Source of the DNA: Peromyscus leucopus
Taxonomy: Eukaryota; Chordata; Mammalia; Rodentia; Cricetidae
NCBI RefSeq assembly: GCF_004664715.2
Contig: NC_051070.1
Coordinates: 70,188,200-70,252,199, forward strand
Reading direction: 5' to 3'
Length of the DNA stretch: 64,000 nt
Shown here: positions 34,924 through 47,247 of the stretch, in pieces
How positions within the stretch are numbered: the stretch's first letter is position 1
Layout of the letters: each line of letters starts with the position of its first letter
Position numbers and translations under genes: made by a program
The notes under the pieces: generated by a model
What the model was told of the DNA's origin: nothing
The model's database searches: none
What the model saw: the letters and a program-made list of their open reading frames with translations, nothing else

Positions 34924-34949
34924 GGTTTGTGTCCAGCTCTGCACTTGTG
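34924..34949 (-). other. Collapsed RSS of the TRAV8/9-type pseudogene
   Basis: A degenerate heptamer CACAAGT (34943-34949) and a good nonamer ACACAAACC (34924-34932) are only 10 bp apart. About 13 bp of the spacer are gone, so it fits neither the 12- nor the 23-RSS rule. Confidence 0.72.
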
Positions 34950-35419
34950 ACTCAGGACAGAGGAGAACCCAGCTCCTTCAGTCCCGCTGTCAGGGGGTCC
35001 TCAGGTGGAAGGAGTTTCCATCCTTCCTGCACTCAGTCTGAAAGTCCTCCATGCCTGAGACAGGATGACATCCTGGTGTGAGTCAGGGGGCTCTGGAGAC
35101 CAAGGTCCTCAGGGTGTTGCACATGCAGGTAAAGACCCTGAGGGACCAGAGATGAGTAGCTGCCCCTCTGCCCCAGAGCAGCTGCTGCAGATGCACAGAT
35201 GCAGCCATCAGGCTGAGACACCAACTGGGCTCCGCATCCTCCTGCAGCATCAGTGCTGTGCGGGGATCTCAGCCTAAAGGAGGGTCTCTGTTTAGAGTTA
35301 AACAGCACAGTGTTCTTTCTGTGGATGAGACCCTAAAGCAGAGTGGCAGTGAGCAGTAGGGTTACTTGAACCCTCAGAATGCACAGGAAGGCCAGCAAGG
35401 TGAACAGGAAGCAGCTCAC
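34950..35419 (-). pseudogene. Decayed T-cell receptor alpha V pseudogene, TRAV8/9 type
   Basis: A leader relic (35371-35419; GTG in place of ATG, then SCFLFTLLAFLCILR) is followed by a 129 bp intron, a CTGCAG acceptor and a V exon of normal length (34950-35241). The leader donor reads G|TTCAAG rather than GT. The first half reads GAQLVSQPDGCICAS and LYLHVQHPEDLGLQ, which parallels AQSVTQPD and LFWYVQYPGQGLQ of human TRAV8 and mouse TRAV8/9. After a frameshift it continues as GMEDFQTECRKDGNSFHLR, parallel to the GFEAEF..SFHLRK part of those genes. All three invariant residues are lost: Cys23 to Gly, Trp41 to Leu, Cys104 to Ser. Stops and a collapsed RSS confirm that it is dead. The family call is from the pattern, so another member of the TRAV8/9/16/18 group is possible. 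Confidence 0.78.
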
Positions 35420-35683
35420 TCCTTCCTGGAGATTCCCGGGAAGTTAATACAGCCTGAAGAGTGGGAGAGCTAGACAGAGGGATTTAGATACCTTCTCCAC
35501 AGCAACACTGATTAAACTATTAGGAATTGTCAGTCTTGGCCATAGGCCTGTGGCTGGTGTCTGAGATCCTTTCTGTCACTATCTAATATATGTTCAATCA
35601 AAACAACTATTTAAATAGTAGCGAAATTAGGTTTTGGTGTCTTTGATGTAATCTGCATAAAAGCCCTTTCCCTGTTAGAGAAC

Positions 35684-35700
35684 AGTGCCCCCTAGGGGTC
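35684..35700 (-). promoter_or_regulatory. Candidate CTCF site
   Basis: The minus strand reads GACCCCTAGGGGGCACT, a near-consensus CTCF core. It lies about 265 bp upstream of the pseudogene leader and in the same orientation. Confidence 0.68.
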
Positions 35701-36794
35701 AAACAGAAATACAATTTCACAGTTTGAGTGTGCTGCTTTCACACTGTCTTTCCAGACCTTCTAGGATTGAGTATCAAAGCATCAGGATCATATACAAAGC
35801 AAGATCCGTACTTTCTAAGGAATAAGATTTGTGACCCTTACAAAAAGAAGAGTATAAAGTTATAAAGGGAAAATGGACACAGACTGTTTTAGTTTGAGAA
35901 AATTACAACCTGTTTACCTGTTTTAAAGGAAACTGTCAGAAAAGCACAGTATTCAGACAATCACATGATATTTTACTGCTAAAATCTGACGACATAATCA
36001 AAGGGTACCATGAGTACACAATTTGATCGATGCTGCTAGGAATAAAGACTACATTTTCTTGTTCTCTCCACAGAAAACATGACAAATGTGTTGTTGTAAG
36101 AGGAGCCAGCTAGGGGGTACTGAGCTAAAATTAATTACAAAAGTGTCTCAAGAAAATAACATGCTTAGAAGGCCTGCTACAGATAATCCTTATTTTGATA
36201 AACTCAAAGTCAAATTCATCATGTGTCAGACTGATTAGAGATGTAGTTACCCAAAATTTTACTGTCATTCTTATGAGATTTAACCTAATCCCAGGAGTGA
36301 CACTTACCATATTCTAGATCCTTCCAACAGGATACTATGCCCTGCATGCACACCAGGGGGCAGGCATTGTGAGCATCATCTTCCAATTCCACTACTGAAT
36401 TTAATGTCATCCTTCTTGGGAGGTAGTTTCAATGTTGCATTATGTATGGCATATATATGGCAAAAATGTATATATTTTGTGACCTATAAAAAGATGTTAC
36501 CCTAAGCCTTAACATTTTATTATCACCTGACAAATAAAAATTATAATTGAGAGAAATGTAGAAAGGAAAATTCTTCAAAATATCTTACATTTTTGAGAAC
36601 AAAACACCACTTTAGACCACGTGATCATACTTCTGGGTTCTTCTCAGGCCTTGGACCTGTTTGAGTCAAGAGTCTGAAGCATATGCTCCATTGGGCTCAC
36701 ATTAAATCTTTCTCCAATCACAAGGAAGTATTCTGGATTGTTTATTACCTTCATGTCTCAAAAAGAATGTCTTTTCCTATAAAACTGGTATTTT
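35701..36794. other. Intergenic DNA with a second CTCF-like motif
   Basis: Apart from the motif at 36346-36366, no gene or confident repeat is seen. The stretch is AT-rich. Confidence 0.4.
36346..36366 (+). promoter_or_regulatory. Candidate CTCF site, opposite orientation
   Basis: The plus strand reads CACACCAGGGGGCAGGCAT, with a CACCAGGGGGCAG core close to consensus. It faces the opposite way to the site at 35684. Confidence 0.7.
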
Positions 36795-39700
36795 TCCATT
36801 TTTTAAAAAATTTTATAGTTTAATTTGATTTTACATATCAGCCACGGATTCCCTTGTTCTCCTCCCTCCCGCCTTCCCCAGCCCACCCCCCATTCCCATC
36901 TCCTCCAGGGCAAATACTCCCCTGAGGATTGAGTTCAACCTGGTAGATTCAGTCCAGGCAGGTCCAGTCCCCTCCTTCAAGGCTGAGCCAAGTGTCCCTG
37001 TATAAGCCCCAGGTTTCAAACAGCCAACTCATGCAATGAGAACAGGACCCCATTCCACTGCCTTAATGCCTCCCAAACAGATCAAGGCAATCAACTGTGT
37101 CATTTATCCAGAGGGCCTGATTCAGTTGGGGGCTCCTCAGCTATTGGTTCATAGTTCATGTGTTTCCATTCGTTTGGCTATTTGTCCCTGTGCTTTTTCC
37201 AGTCTTGGTCTCAACAATTCTTGCTCATACAAACCCTCCTCTTTCTCGCCAAATGGACTCCTGGAGCTCCACCTGGGGCCTGGCCTTGGATGAGGTTTCT
37301 AGCACGACAGTTAGGGTGCTTGGCCATCCTATCACCAGAGTAGGTCATTCGCATTGGCGGATGGACACAATGGCGTCCTGCGGGCCGACGCCGTCCTTTA
37401 TTTTTTTTAAATGTAATTTAATTATAGATTTTTGGAAATTTCACACCATGCACCCTAATTCTGCTTATCTCCCAGTCCCTCCATTTTCTCCCCTCATCCC
37501 TGCAGTGTCCTCCCCAAAAGAAAATTAAAAGAAAAATATCAGACTAAAACAAACCAAAACAAGCAAACAAACAAAACAACCCTTTTCACGCCTCCATCTG
37601 TCCCACCTCTCCAACACCTCTTCATTCGTCCGGGTGGCATTGGGAGCCATGGTGTGTCATGCAGTAGATCCTTGTGTCTAATCAGCTTTACTTGCTAATG
37701 TTTATTGCAATGAGTCTTTGGTCTGGTTCAAGGCCTCTGGTTTGTGGTACACCGTCATCACTGGATCCTCACCAAAACTCCTCTCGGATGTCCTGCAGTT
37801 GCCCGGAGTCATGGAGATCCTTCAGGTATCTTCCATAGGAACAGTTTCTTCATGAGCTCCAGCAGGTCCTAGATGAGGTAGATGTTAGGGTGGGCCAACC
37901 CAAGGCCTGGTTGTGGGCCTAGGTGGTAGTTGAGCTGGTCAGTCTGGGCCACTGGAGGCTACCTTCCTCAGCTGACAGGCAAAGCCAGCTCCCTTACTCC
38001 CATGCCATCAGAGTCAGATCTCCCTCACCTGTGGTGAGCGGTGGGGGCCATCTCTCCTGAGTGTGGCAGGGGGAGGGGGAGCTCTCTCATGAGTGTTGGG
38101 GCCAGCTCTCTGTCCAGCCTGCTGCAGTGTCCAGTGAGTGTCAGGGCCAGATTGACCAGGGCCAGTGAAGGGCAGGGCTAGCTCAGCATGGCCCTCTGGT
38201 TTCATCACATATGGTTCCCATGGCCTCCTTAGGTGACACGGGCCAGCCACAGATATCAACACAGACCCCAGCTGCAGCAGGACCATGAACCCAGACATGG
38301 CCGTCAACAGCAGCTTGGGTCTGAATGACATCTTGGTTCTGGGTGGAAGCGCAGGCCACTCAGATCAGATTGGCTCTGGCAGCAGCATGGTCCCCAGACA
38401 CCCACAAAGCTCCATGTTGTAGCCTGACTTTGAGATTCCTTGGGACCTTTGGTGGCACCATGGGCCTCATAGTTCAACATAGATCTTAGAACCAATTAAA
38501 TAGATTCACATGGATTGATCTTAATAGCCTTTGGTGGCAATATGGGCCATGGATGACCACACAGGCCCTGGCTGTGATAGGACCATGGACCCAGACATGG
38601 CCCTTGGCAGCAGCCTGGGGACCAGACCTCACCATGGCCCCAGTTGGTAAGCAGGCCTCCCTACTCCTCACTGTCTTCACTTCTTCAGTTCCGTCTCTTT
38701 CCACAGCACGTGAACCATCCTGCTTCTCTTTCTCTCCCATTTCTACATCACATATTTGCTCATCATAATGGGAGCCCCCTTGAGGGCCCAGCCTGGCCTG
38801 TGGGTGGCTGGCACCCACCTGAGTGGAATTACATCAGGGAGGCTGTGGATGTATTTCTCATTTATTTGTTTTTTTGACATCATTTTTATTAAATATTTCA
38901 TTTGAAATTCTCACACCCTTATAATGTGTTTGGATGTAATCCACTGCCATACCCACCCTTCATATTCCCATCCCATTCATTCCTACTTTCTCTGCCAATT
39001 TCATGCACTCTTCTCCAACCCACTAAGTTCATTTTGTGCTGCCAGGTATGTGCATGGCTGTGGGACCACTTAGTGGACCATAAGTAGCCCCCCAGTGCCC
39101 TATCCCTGAAGAAAAGTGACTCTCAGTCTTCCAGTAGTCATCAGTTACCAATAGTTTCTCAACAAGAGGAGACTTCATGAGCCCTTCCCCACCCACACTG
39201 GAAATTTGGCTGGCTTGCTCTTATATCAGTCTTGTGCATGAAACGCCAGCTGCTGTGAGTTCATGTGTACAACTGCACTGTCGTATCTGGCAATTTTTTT
39301 CCCCTACAGACATCTTATCTTTCTGGCTCTTACAATTGTTTCTTCCCCCTCTCTGTTATGATATTGAAACTTTGGGTGAAGAACATGGTATCGTGTCTCC
39401 TTTACAGGTGAGCACTCCACAACTCATGCTATGCACACTAAATGATAGCTTGTTTCTGTATTAATAGCCAACTACTGAAAAAAGAAACTTCTTTGGTACG
39501 GGTTGAGAGATGCACTAATCTGTGGATATAAGATAACTTAGGGGACAGTTTATTACTAAGTCTGTTTAGCAGAATATCAGTACTAGGGTCTCTCCTAGGG
39601 CCTATGATTTATTGGGACATGGGTTTCTTCCTAACTCCCATAATATTTGTGCCACAGTTGTACAGTGAACATATCTGTCGTTTCTGGAGAGCCAGGGCTG
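36795..39700 (-). mobile_element. L1 3' UTR tract (old rodent L1, Lx-like), probably more than one copy
   Basis: From its 3' end near 36795 the stretch holds a C-rich antisense 3' UTR ('cttccccagcccacccccca'). A GC-rich part with repeated 'ccatggacccagacatggcc' phrases follows (38240-38700), then the 'gttgagagatgcactaatct' part (about 39500). Phrases recur twice within it (38281 and 38580), which suggests tandem 3' UTR units or two insertions. Confidence 0.68.
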
Positions 39701-40440
39701 AAGAAGCAGCTGTAGTTAACAAGAGACCAGACCCAATGATGTGCAAACCTGGCTTTACTGTGACAGTTGATGCTGGTTAGCTGGGGCTGAGAAATCAGCT
39801 GCGATTAAAAAGAGACTAGCATCACTAAGAAAAAAAAAGTATTTCTTCGGTAAGCACACAGAAGCTCTGTTACAGAGAAGGCCAAGGCTGCAGCTAAAGC
39901 TGGCAGCAAAACTTAGCAGTGTGTAAGGGTCTCCCATGTGGTGTTGGTCTTGGCAGCATGGAAGCTGCTGGGTTGAAGGTGTCATGGAGAGAAACAGGCT
40001 TGTGACTATATGGCATGGAGAGGCCATTGGTGAAGGTGGAGACTCCAGCAAATTGGCTATGCCAGGACTGTGGGACGATTGCCAAGAACTGAGGCAGATG
40101 TGTGGTGAAGCAGGGAAGATCCTAGCAGATAAGCTACCTGTTTTATTAATGGCAGAGCAGAGATGTGAGGCTATTTAAGCCCTTGGGAGCCCAAAGGAGC
40201 GAGTCTTAGATAATGAGCATTGAGCTACAGGATTTGATTGACATTGCTGGGGGTTAGTTTTACTTAAGTTTTGTTGTTTTTTTTATGCCTAGATTCTCCC
40301 TTGAATAAAAAAGGATATAACTTATTTTGGATTTTACACAAACCCACAGTTAAGAGCCTTTGGATACTTTAAAGAGATTTTGAAATTTTAGTATTTTAAT
40401 TTTTGAAGACTGTGGAGATTTATGTTTTTACTAAAAACAT
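39700..40440. mobile_element. Unassigned repeat-like sequence
   Basis: 'gctggttagctggggctgag' (39772-39791) echoes 'gccagggctgaagaagcagc' (39691-39710), with 'agagaccagacccaatgatg' against 'agagactagcatcactaaga' following. A local tandem of about 80 bp is therefore likely. The rest is not identified. Confidence 0.4.
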
Positions 40441-41487
40441 AATTGCATCAATTTTTCTCCTTTATTTTTCTCCATCCTGCTCCTCCCAGGGACCACCTCT
40501 CCCCTGTTCCCTCTCAAAATCACAGCCTCTCTTATTGTAGTTGATATATGTATATATGTCTAAATATATAAACACAACGTGCTTAATCCATCTAGTGTTA
40601 CTTGTGTGCATATGAATTCAGGCCTCACTTCTTGGTACTGAATAACCAATTAGGGGACTGAACTCTGGGAAAGATCAGTTCCCCATTAACAGTTATTAGT
40701 TGCCTATAGTTCGTGAGTAGGGGTGGGGCCCATGAGATTTCCCCCATTCCATGTTAGCACGCCTATTGGAATTGTATTTCTTCAGGTATTGCTCAAGCAG
40801 TCATGTTGTTGAGGTATTGTGGACAAGGCTTCCCTGTCATGTCTAGGAGACACACCCTCCCAGGAGCTTTCCTGGTCTTCTGGCTCTTAAATTTTTTCCA
40901 CCCCATCTTCCATTAATGTTCCTTAAACCTTGGATACAGAAATTGTGCTGTAGATGTAAAGGGGGGCTCAGTACCATATGATCACTTGTTACTGAATTTT
41001 GATTGGTTGTGTTTTTCTGCACAAGTCTCCATCTGTTACAAGAGAAGTTCCTTTGACGGGGATTGAGAATTACGCTTATTGGGGATATAAGAAGAGATAT
41101 TTTGAATGCATTTAGGAATTATGCTGGTTTAGTAAAGTGGCAGAAGTACATCCTCTTCTGAGATCCATGACCTCACTAGTCCCTGGTGGTTGCCAGGGTT
41201 TCAGTGCCAGGCATGATTTCCCTCCTGATGAGTGGACCTTAAGTCCAGTTATACAGCCATTGGTTACCGTAAATATTAACACAACTGTTGTCCTCTTAGA
41301 ATTATTGTGTCATGCTGGTTGTTGTTGTGGTTCATAAGCATTGTAGCTGGGTAGGGCTTTTTGTCTCTTCCCTCCCTAGGAAGCTTGCATAGCACCTCCT
41401 GATTCTGTGTAAGCTTGTACTCAGGGAGGAGATTTTCCCTATAAGATCCAGCTCAGATCATCTGGGTCTTGTGTCTGAAGTGGTTGG
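40440..41487 (-). mobile_element. L1 3' UTR fragment
   Basis: Shared motifs include 'aacagttattagttgcctat', 'ctccatctgttacaagagaa' and the 41130-41487 part that pairs with 2841-3300. Confidence 0.68.
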
Positions 41488-41843
41488 TGTTGTGGGATAT
41501 TTGATCACACGGTGACACTTCTACACTTTGTGAGTAACTTTAACTTTGAATTGGGGGCAGAGCCAGTGACTAGCTGATAGAATTTAACTCTAGGGAAGCT
41601 GGGATAGGAAACCTGAACAGGAAGGAGCAGGGAGGGACTTAGAATTCACAAGCTCTCTTCAATCTGTAACATGTGGAGAGAAGATGCGCTGGCTGGCTGG
41701 GTATCTGGTAGGAAACGGAAGGTCAGTTGATCACTCTGCTTCTTTTGATCTATAAGATTTTCACCTCAAGATCTGACTCTCCAGTTTTTATTGGTAATAG
41801 AACAATTTAGCAAAACACAGCATTTTGGCATCCATTGCATGGC
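41488..41843 (+). mobile_element. Second ERV LTR with its primer binding site
   Basis: The stretch starts TGTTGTGGGATATTTGATCA and is homologous to the LTR at 9706. After 'aatagaacaatttag' it runs into a decayed tRNA-Lys-type primer binding site 'tggcatccattgcatggc' (41826-41843). It is thus the 5' end of a truncated provirus rather than a solo LTR. It carries no B1. Confidence 0.7.
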
Positions 41844-41887
41844 ACAAGATCACAAGGTGGGTTCTGAAGTTGCCACTCCTCCCCACC

Positions 41888-41915
41888 GCAGCCTGTGTGT
41901 ATGTGTGTATGTGTG

Positions 41916-41950
<35 letters not shown>

Positions 41951-42272
41951 GTTGTGTACATGTATGTGTATACACATTATTCGTATGTATATACATGTGC
42001 ACTTGCCCAGGCACGTGTGTGGAGGACAGAAGTATCTTCCTCTCTCTACACATTTCCTTTTTGAGACAAGGTCTCGAGCTCACTGTTTTGGTTAGACTGG
42101 CTAGTCAGCCCCTGGGATTGTCTATCTCTGTTATGCTCCCACTCTTCTCCAGAGTGCATTCCCCCTTGTGGTTACAGATGTATGCTGCAATGCTCAGCTT
42201 TTATGTGGATGCTGGCTATCCAAACTCAGGGTTACACTTGGAACATGTTAACTGCTGACCCATCTATCCTCA
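41888..42272 (-). mobile_element. (TG)n repeat and B4-like SINE
   Basis: A (TG)n tract (41896-41952) is followed by an old minus-strand B4-like SINE ('ttgagacaaggtctcgagct', about 42060, to 'gacccatctatcctcac'). Confidence 0.6.
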
Positions 42273-42331
42273 CAGTCTTATTTCTTTAAAGATGGGAGTT
42301 TTTATATCAATATTTTAAGAAAGCAATTTAA

Positions 42332-42512
42332 GCCGGGTGGTGGTGGCGCATGCCTTTAATCCCAGCACTCGGGAGGCAGAGCCAGGCAGATCTCTGTGAG
42401 TTCGAGGCCAGCCTGGGCTACCAAGTGAGTTCTAGGAAAGGCACAAAGCTACACAGAGAAACCCTGTCTCAAAAAAAAAAAAACCAAAAAAAAAAAAAAA
42501 AAAAAAAAAAAA
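42332..42512 (+). mobile_element. B1 SINE, young
   Basis: A full-length plus-strand B1 begins 'gccgggtggtggtggcgcat' and ends in a long A tail. The target 'aagcaattta' stands on both sides (42320 and 42512). Its 'ggctaccaagtgagttctag' core is the cricetid-like form. Confidence 0.95.
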
Positions 42513-43516
42513 GCAATTTAAGATCACATTGTTCTGTAGCTTAATTAACTAGCAACTGTTGAGGTCAAGATATATGTTGCTCTAATTTACTCCATATTAT
42601 ATTAAACAGTGGCTTTTTTTCAGGCTGTGCATCATCCTGTAAGACTCCATTTTACAAGCAGGTTTCTGTTGTGCTGGGTGTTCAGTTTCATGTGGTTTGG
42701 TGGAAGAAACAGGGTCACTCTAGGATGATTTTTAGCCTTTGTGGCCACAGGGAAGTCAGCTTCTGGTGAACTGACTGACTGTAGCTTTGAGAAAGGCTTG
42801 TTTATTATTATACAGTTTATATCTCAGCAAGTCAATTTTAGCATACCCAAACCTCTTATCTGAAGCTCCCCAAAGAGATAAATGCCAAAACAATTCCCAG
42901 TCACAGGGCATCTCAGTTTTCTGAGTCCTCCCACAACCAAGTTTTGCATGGACTTTAAACCTTTTAGGAAGCACTCAGTAAAGATTTACATACTTCAAAC
43001 AAAAGGTAGCAGATAGAGAAGGTAACAGTTACAAATAGCCTTTCAAAGCCCAGGTGCTCTACAATGCTCTGCAGGATCTCCTGGTTCATTCTTTATTTTA
43101 TGTTGTGGGATACAGATGACTATAGTCCCTGAGTGGACCTAGAAATTTCTCCCTCTGTCAAGTGCCATCCATCCAGAAAAGACTGGAAAATGGCGTATTC
43201 CTGGAGATAGAAATGGGGCCAAATTGTAAGGGTTTTTTTTTTTTTTTGGTGTGAACTGAGACTGTCGGAGTATACATAGAGTTATGTTAAAATCATACCA
43301 GGAAGCCTGTGTCTGAGGTCTTACCAGAAACTCTGGACCAAGGGAAAGGCATATGACTCCCTCATCTGAATGATGGATGCACAATACTGCTGTGGCACGG
43401 ACTCACACCAACCTATAACCTGATACCTGGCTTGTATGTCAAAGATGAATAAGCAGATGTATCTCTGTCTCTGCAGCTTTGACTGACTACCTGGACACCT
43501 GACTGCTCATCTGCAC
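42513..43516. other. Intergenic DNA, no gene seen
   Basis: No V exon, RSS or confident repeat. A short T run lies near 43230. Confidence 0.35.
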
Positions 43517-43810
43517 TGTGGTAATATTTTGTGTGTGATCTAACAAATAAAGCTTGCCTGAAGATCAGAGGGCATAGAGGACAGGCAGGGGTGCTGCAAG
43601 CCTTTAATCCCAGCACTAGCGAGGTTGAGACAGGAGTGATATGGCTGGGTGGAGAAAGGGAATATAAAGCAGGAGTTGAGCCCTTTTGGCAAGGATTTTG
43701 TAGATGTAAGAACGAGTGGCTGACTGCTCTGCTTCTCTGATCTTACAGCTTTCACCCTGATATCTAACTCCAGGTTTTTATTAATAAGATCAATTAGAAT
43801 TTGTGCTACA
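43517..43810 (+). mobile_element. LTR of a rodent ERV (class II-like)
   Basis: It starts TGTGGTAATATTTTGTGTG, has AATAAAGC near 43546 and ends TGCTACA. An embedded B1-like phrase ('gcctttaatcccagcactag') belongs to this LTR family, as at 47248. Confidence 0.65.
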
Positions 43811-43989
43811 TGGACCTGTTGTTTCCTGATCTGGACCCAGCTCAGCCTCTCATTTAGCATTTGACCACTTTCCATCTTTTTCTATATTTACCCTCTTCTC
43901 CCTCCCTGAGGACACCATCTTTTCCCATTTCCCCGGTAAGATTACTTATACCCTGATATTCTCCTTGCTATTTCTCCACAACCCCTCTG

Positions 43990-44976
43990 TCCTGGCAATG
44001 GTCCATTTTATTTTCCTAGTTTTTGTAGTTACTACATGCTATGAACTCACAACTGAAGATTTGGAGCTAGGAACCTCTGATAAGAGAGAACGTGCAATGT
44101 TGATCTTTCTGGATCTGTGTTAATTCATTTGATATAGTCTTCTCTAGTTGCATCCTTTTACCTGAAAAATTTATGACTTCAATTTTCTTTATAACTGAAT
44201 AGTATTCCATGGTGTGTGTGTGTGTGTGTGTGTGTGTGTATCTATATCTATCTATATATATCATATATTATATATATACAGATATTATATTTTTGTTATC
44301 TGTTCTTAATTATAGTTATTTTATCCTTATTTGGTTTATGGAAAAGGGTAACACTGGCTTTTAAAAGTGAATCTGGTAGTGTTGCTTCTGTTTCTACTTT
44401 ATGAAACAGTTTGATAAGTATTGATGTTAGCAATTCATCAAGGGTTTGATATTAGTTAGCCATGAAAACAAGCTTGGGAATTTCTTTTTGGGGGATTTAT
44501 TTCCTGCTTCAATTTCAGTACTTGTGATGTGTCTGTTCAAGCTCTTAATATATTCCTTATTTAACTTTGGTAGGTAACATCTGTCTAGGAACTTAACCTT
44601 TGCTAGACTTTTAGTTGTTTTTTTAATATGCTTTCAAAGTATATTCTAGTAATATTATGAATTTTGCTTTGAAATCTCTAGCAACACTCCCCTTTTCTCT
44701 AATATTTATCATTTGGGTCTTTTTCTTTTGGCTAGTTGGGTTAAGAGTTTGTTAATTTTGTTTACCTAGGTAATGAACCAATCTTCACTGATTCTTTGCA
44801 TAGTTCTTTTAAGGTCTATTTAATTAACATTTGCCCTGATCTTTATCATTATTTTGCTGTCTACTTTTGAAGTTGGATTAATCTTGTTCATTAAGAATCT
44901 TTGGATGCATTGTTATTGTATTTATTTCAGATCTTTTTGTCATTTTAAAGGAAGCACTCATAGATTTTCATCTTAG
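43990..44976 (-). mobile_element. L1-like antisense sequence
   Basis: The pieces 'ttctctagttgcatcctttt' and 'actgaatagtattccatggt' are antisense L1 ORF2 end. The T-rich text at 44500-44960 resembles old L1 in antisense. A (TG)n tract lies at 44212-44238. The right edge coincides with the break of segmental duplication copy B. Confidence 0.5.
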
Positions 44977-47247
44977 CAGTTATAGGGCAGGTTTAGTGTG
45001 TCCTGTACATCTTTCTGTATGCGGTTAGAATGCTAGACTGTCTTGAGAACCTTTGGGTCTCATTATAACTCACTGGACTGAAAAACACCATCAGTAATAT
45101 AAACTGATTTTCAAATCAATCTTCTTTGATGGATGATACAGGGCATGCAATTTATTATGAAATCTAGTGATACATGGGATGCCATAGCCACATTCCTTTT
45201 GGTCTTACCAATTAATTCTTTTCTCCAGAGAGGAAAAGATTTTTTTGAAAATTTAACAGTAATGCAGAACTTTGGGCCTTAATCTTTCCTCCTACCTTTC
45301 CAGATGAGGGGTACAGCACAATTTACATGAGACATGTTGTTCTTCTTGAAAGATTTCACATCATGTCTTCTGAGTCACAGCATCTGTAATGTGTGTCATG
45401 TCAGGTAACAGCAGGGAAGAAAACAGACAAACACACATGTGCACATGTGCACCCCCACATACGTCATCAGAAAGGGACTCATATCTTGAGCATATTTTTA
45501 AAACTGCAAACATTAAACATCATAAAACCAAATTACCTAATTTATAGACTACTGAGCTAAATATATATTTCCCCAAAGAAGAAATACAGTTATTATAGGC
45601 AGCAGTCCCTGTACAGGAAGGTAGTTTCTCCTTGGCACTGCAGCCTCGTAGAACTTAGGCAGATAAAGCGACCTTGAGGGAAAGGTATTCAAGAGGATAG
45701 AAAAATAAGGATTTCATTCATTTAATGTGGGATTTTTCTCTCTAAAATCAGCAGGACACACAACTCTGACTCCAGCTGTATAAAAGAGGAAATAATTCAA
45801 AGTCTTATTAGTTCTTTAAATCTTTTCCTGGGCAGGTTTATAAAGAGCAACTGTAAAATAGTTTAATTTACATAAACTGAAATGCCCTGCATTGGTTAAA
45901 CACATTAGTGATGAACTCAGAATCACCAATATGTGTTTTGTCACATCAAGGGAATAACTAAATACCTCCTCCTGGAGTTGTTTGACCAAGAGTGATCCTG
46001 GATTTGGATTCTCCACTCACTTCTTTCCTTGTGTCTTCTGTTGCACTGTAGCTTCTGGCTTCTGGCAGATTTGTAACCTGTCTGTTGTATATGTCCAAAT
46101 CTGTTTCTGCATGAATGATGTCTTGTGAATCTGTCTGTCCCTAACAAAGGGCTTTGTATTCTTTTATATTAAACAACACAGAAATCATCATATGGGGAAG
46201 GATGAAGGGACCCTTTACAGAAGAGTTTCCCAAGGGATCAAGTTATTTACTCCAGCTGGACCCAAAGCAGGAGCAAAGCAATCATTCAGTTATCAAATAA
46301 TATCTACATGCTGCTTCCAGCATTTATGGTAGATATTATATAAGGTTGGTTTCAACCTATTTGATGTTTTCAGAGAATGATTATCATAATACATATACAA
46401 ACACACATATATTATTCTCTGGGTCACTGACATGGAAGAGTATATAACTTAAGATTATTGCTATGCCTTGGCTTATGTTGTAAAATTTGATCACATGGGA
46501 AATCCAAGATAAGTAAGATTGATTATTGTTCTCTTAAAGGCAGGTTAAACAAACAGGCTGAGCATACAGTAGGATAGAAGTCTTAAGTGACCTCAAGATG
46601 TGTTATTAACTCTACTGTGAGGTCCAGCAAAAGTTCTAGTCTTCTTGAATGTAAGATTTTTTTTTTTCATAATAATGTGTCACGACAATGTCTGGTTAAT
46701 GACACTTCTCAGGAGTGTTTTTCATATGATTTAGTTGAGCTAAAAACAGAAATATGCCTGAGCCAAAAGATCTCATTGCATTGCCTCCCTGAATGCCACT
46801 TGGAAGAGTAATGTAAGAACTCCAGTGCATCTTACAGGAGGCATGAGAATTGAAGGACTTGGAATAGACTTTCAGCCTGCAGCATGGGAGAGGAAACATA
46901 CTTTGCCAGGGATGCTCACACCCAAGCACTTACATACTGCTGAGATATCTTCACAGCCCTGGAAGCCTGTGCTTCTGGAGTAGAACATGTGGCCAAGTCT
47001 GACCATGCACAGATCACTTCCTGAGGTGAAAGGAGCTGCGGTCCAGAGTGAGAACAGGGATGAAACATCTGTTATCTGACTCTGCAACCAATGAATTCCT
47101 GAGGGAAAGCTTCAACAGCATTGGCACTGCAGGTTATCAGAAAAGGAAAGGAAGATGCTGTACTGGTACATGCAGTTCAGGTTCAGAGCTGCCCCTCAGG
47201 GAGGGCAAGTGGCCAATTTTCTGGGCCACAGAGACTCTAGGGTTCCT

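Noticed and set aside
35281..35340. Plus-strand CACAGTG at about 35305 as an RSS
   Set aside because: The nonamer at 23 bp (AAGCAGAGT) is poor and no V exon precedes it on that strand.
41791..42258. 155-codon open frame
   Set aside because: It runs through a (TG)n tract and a B4-like SINE; the reading is low-complexity Cys-Val text.
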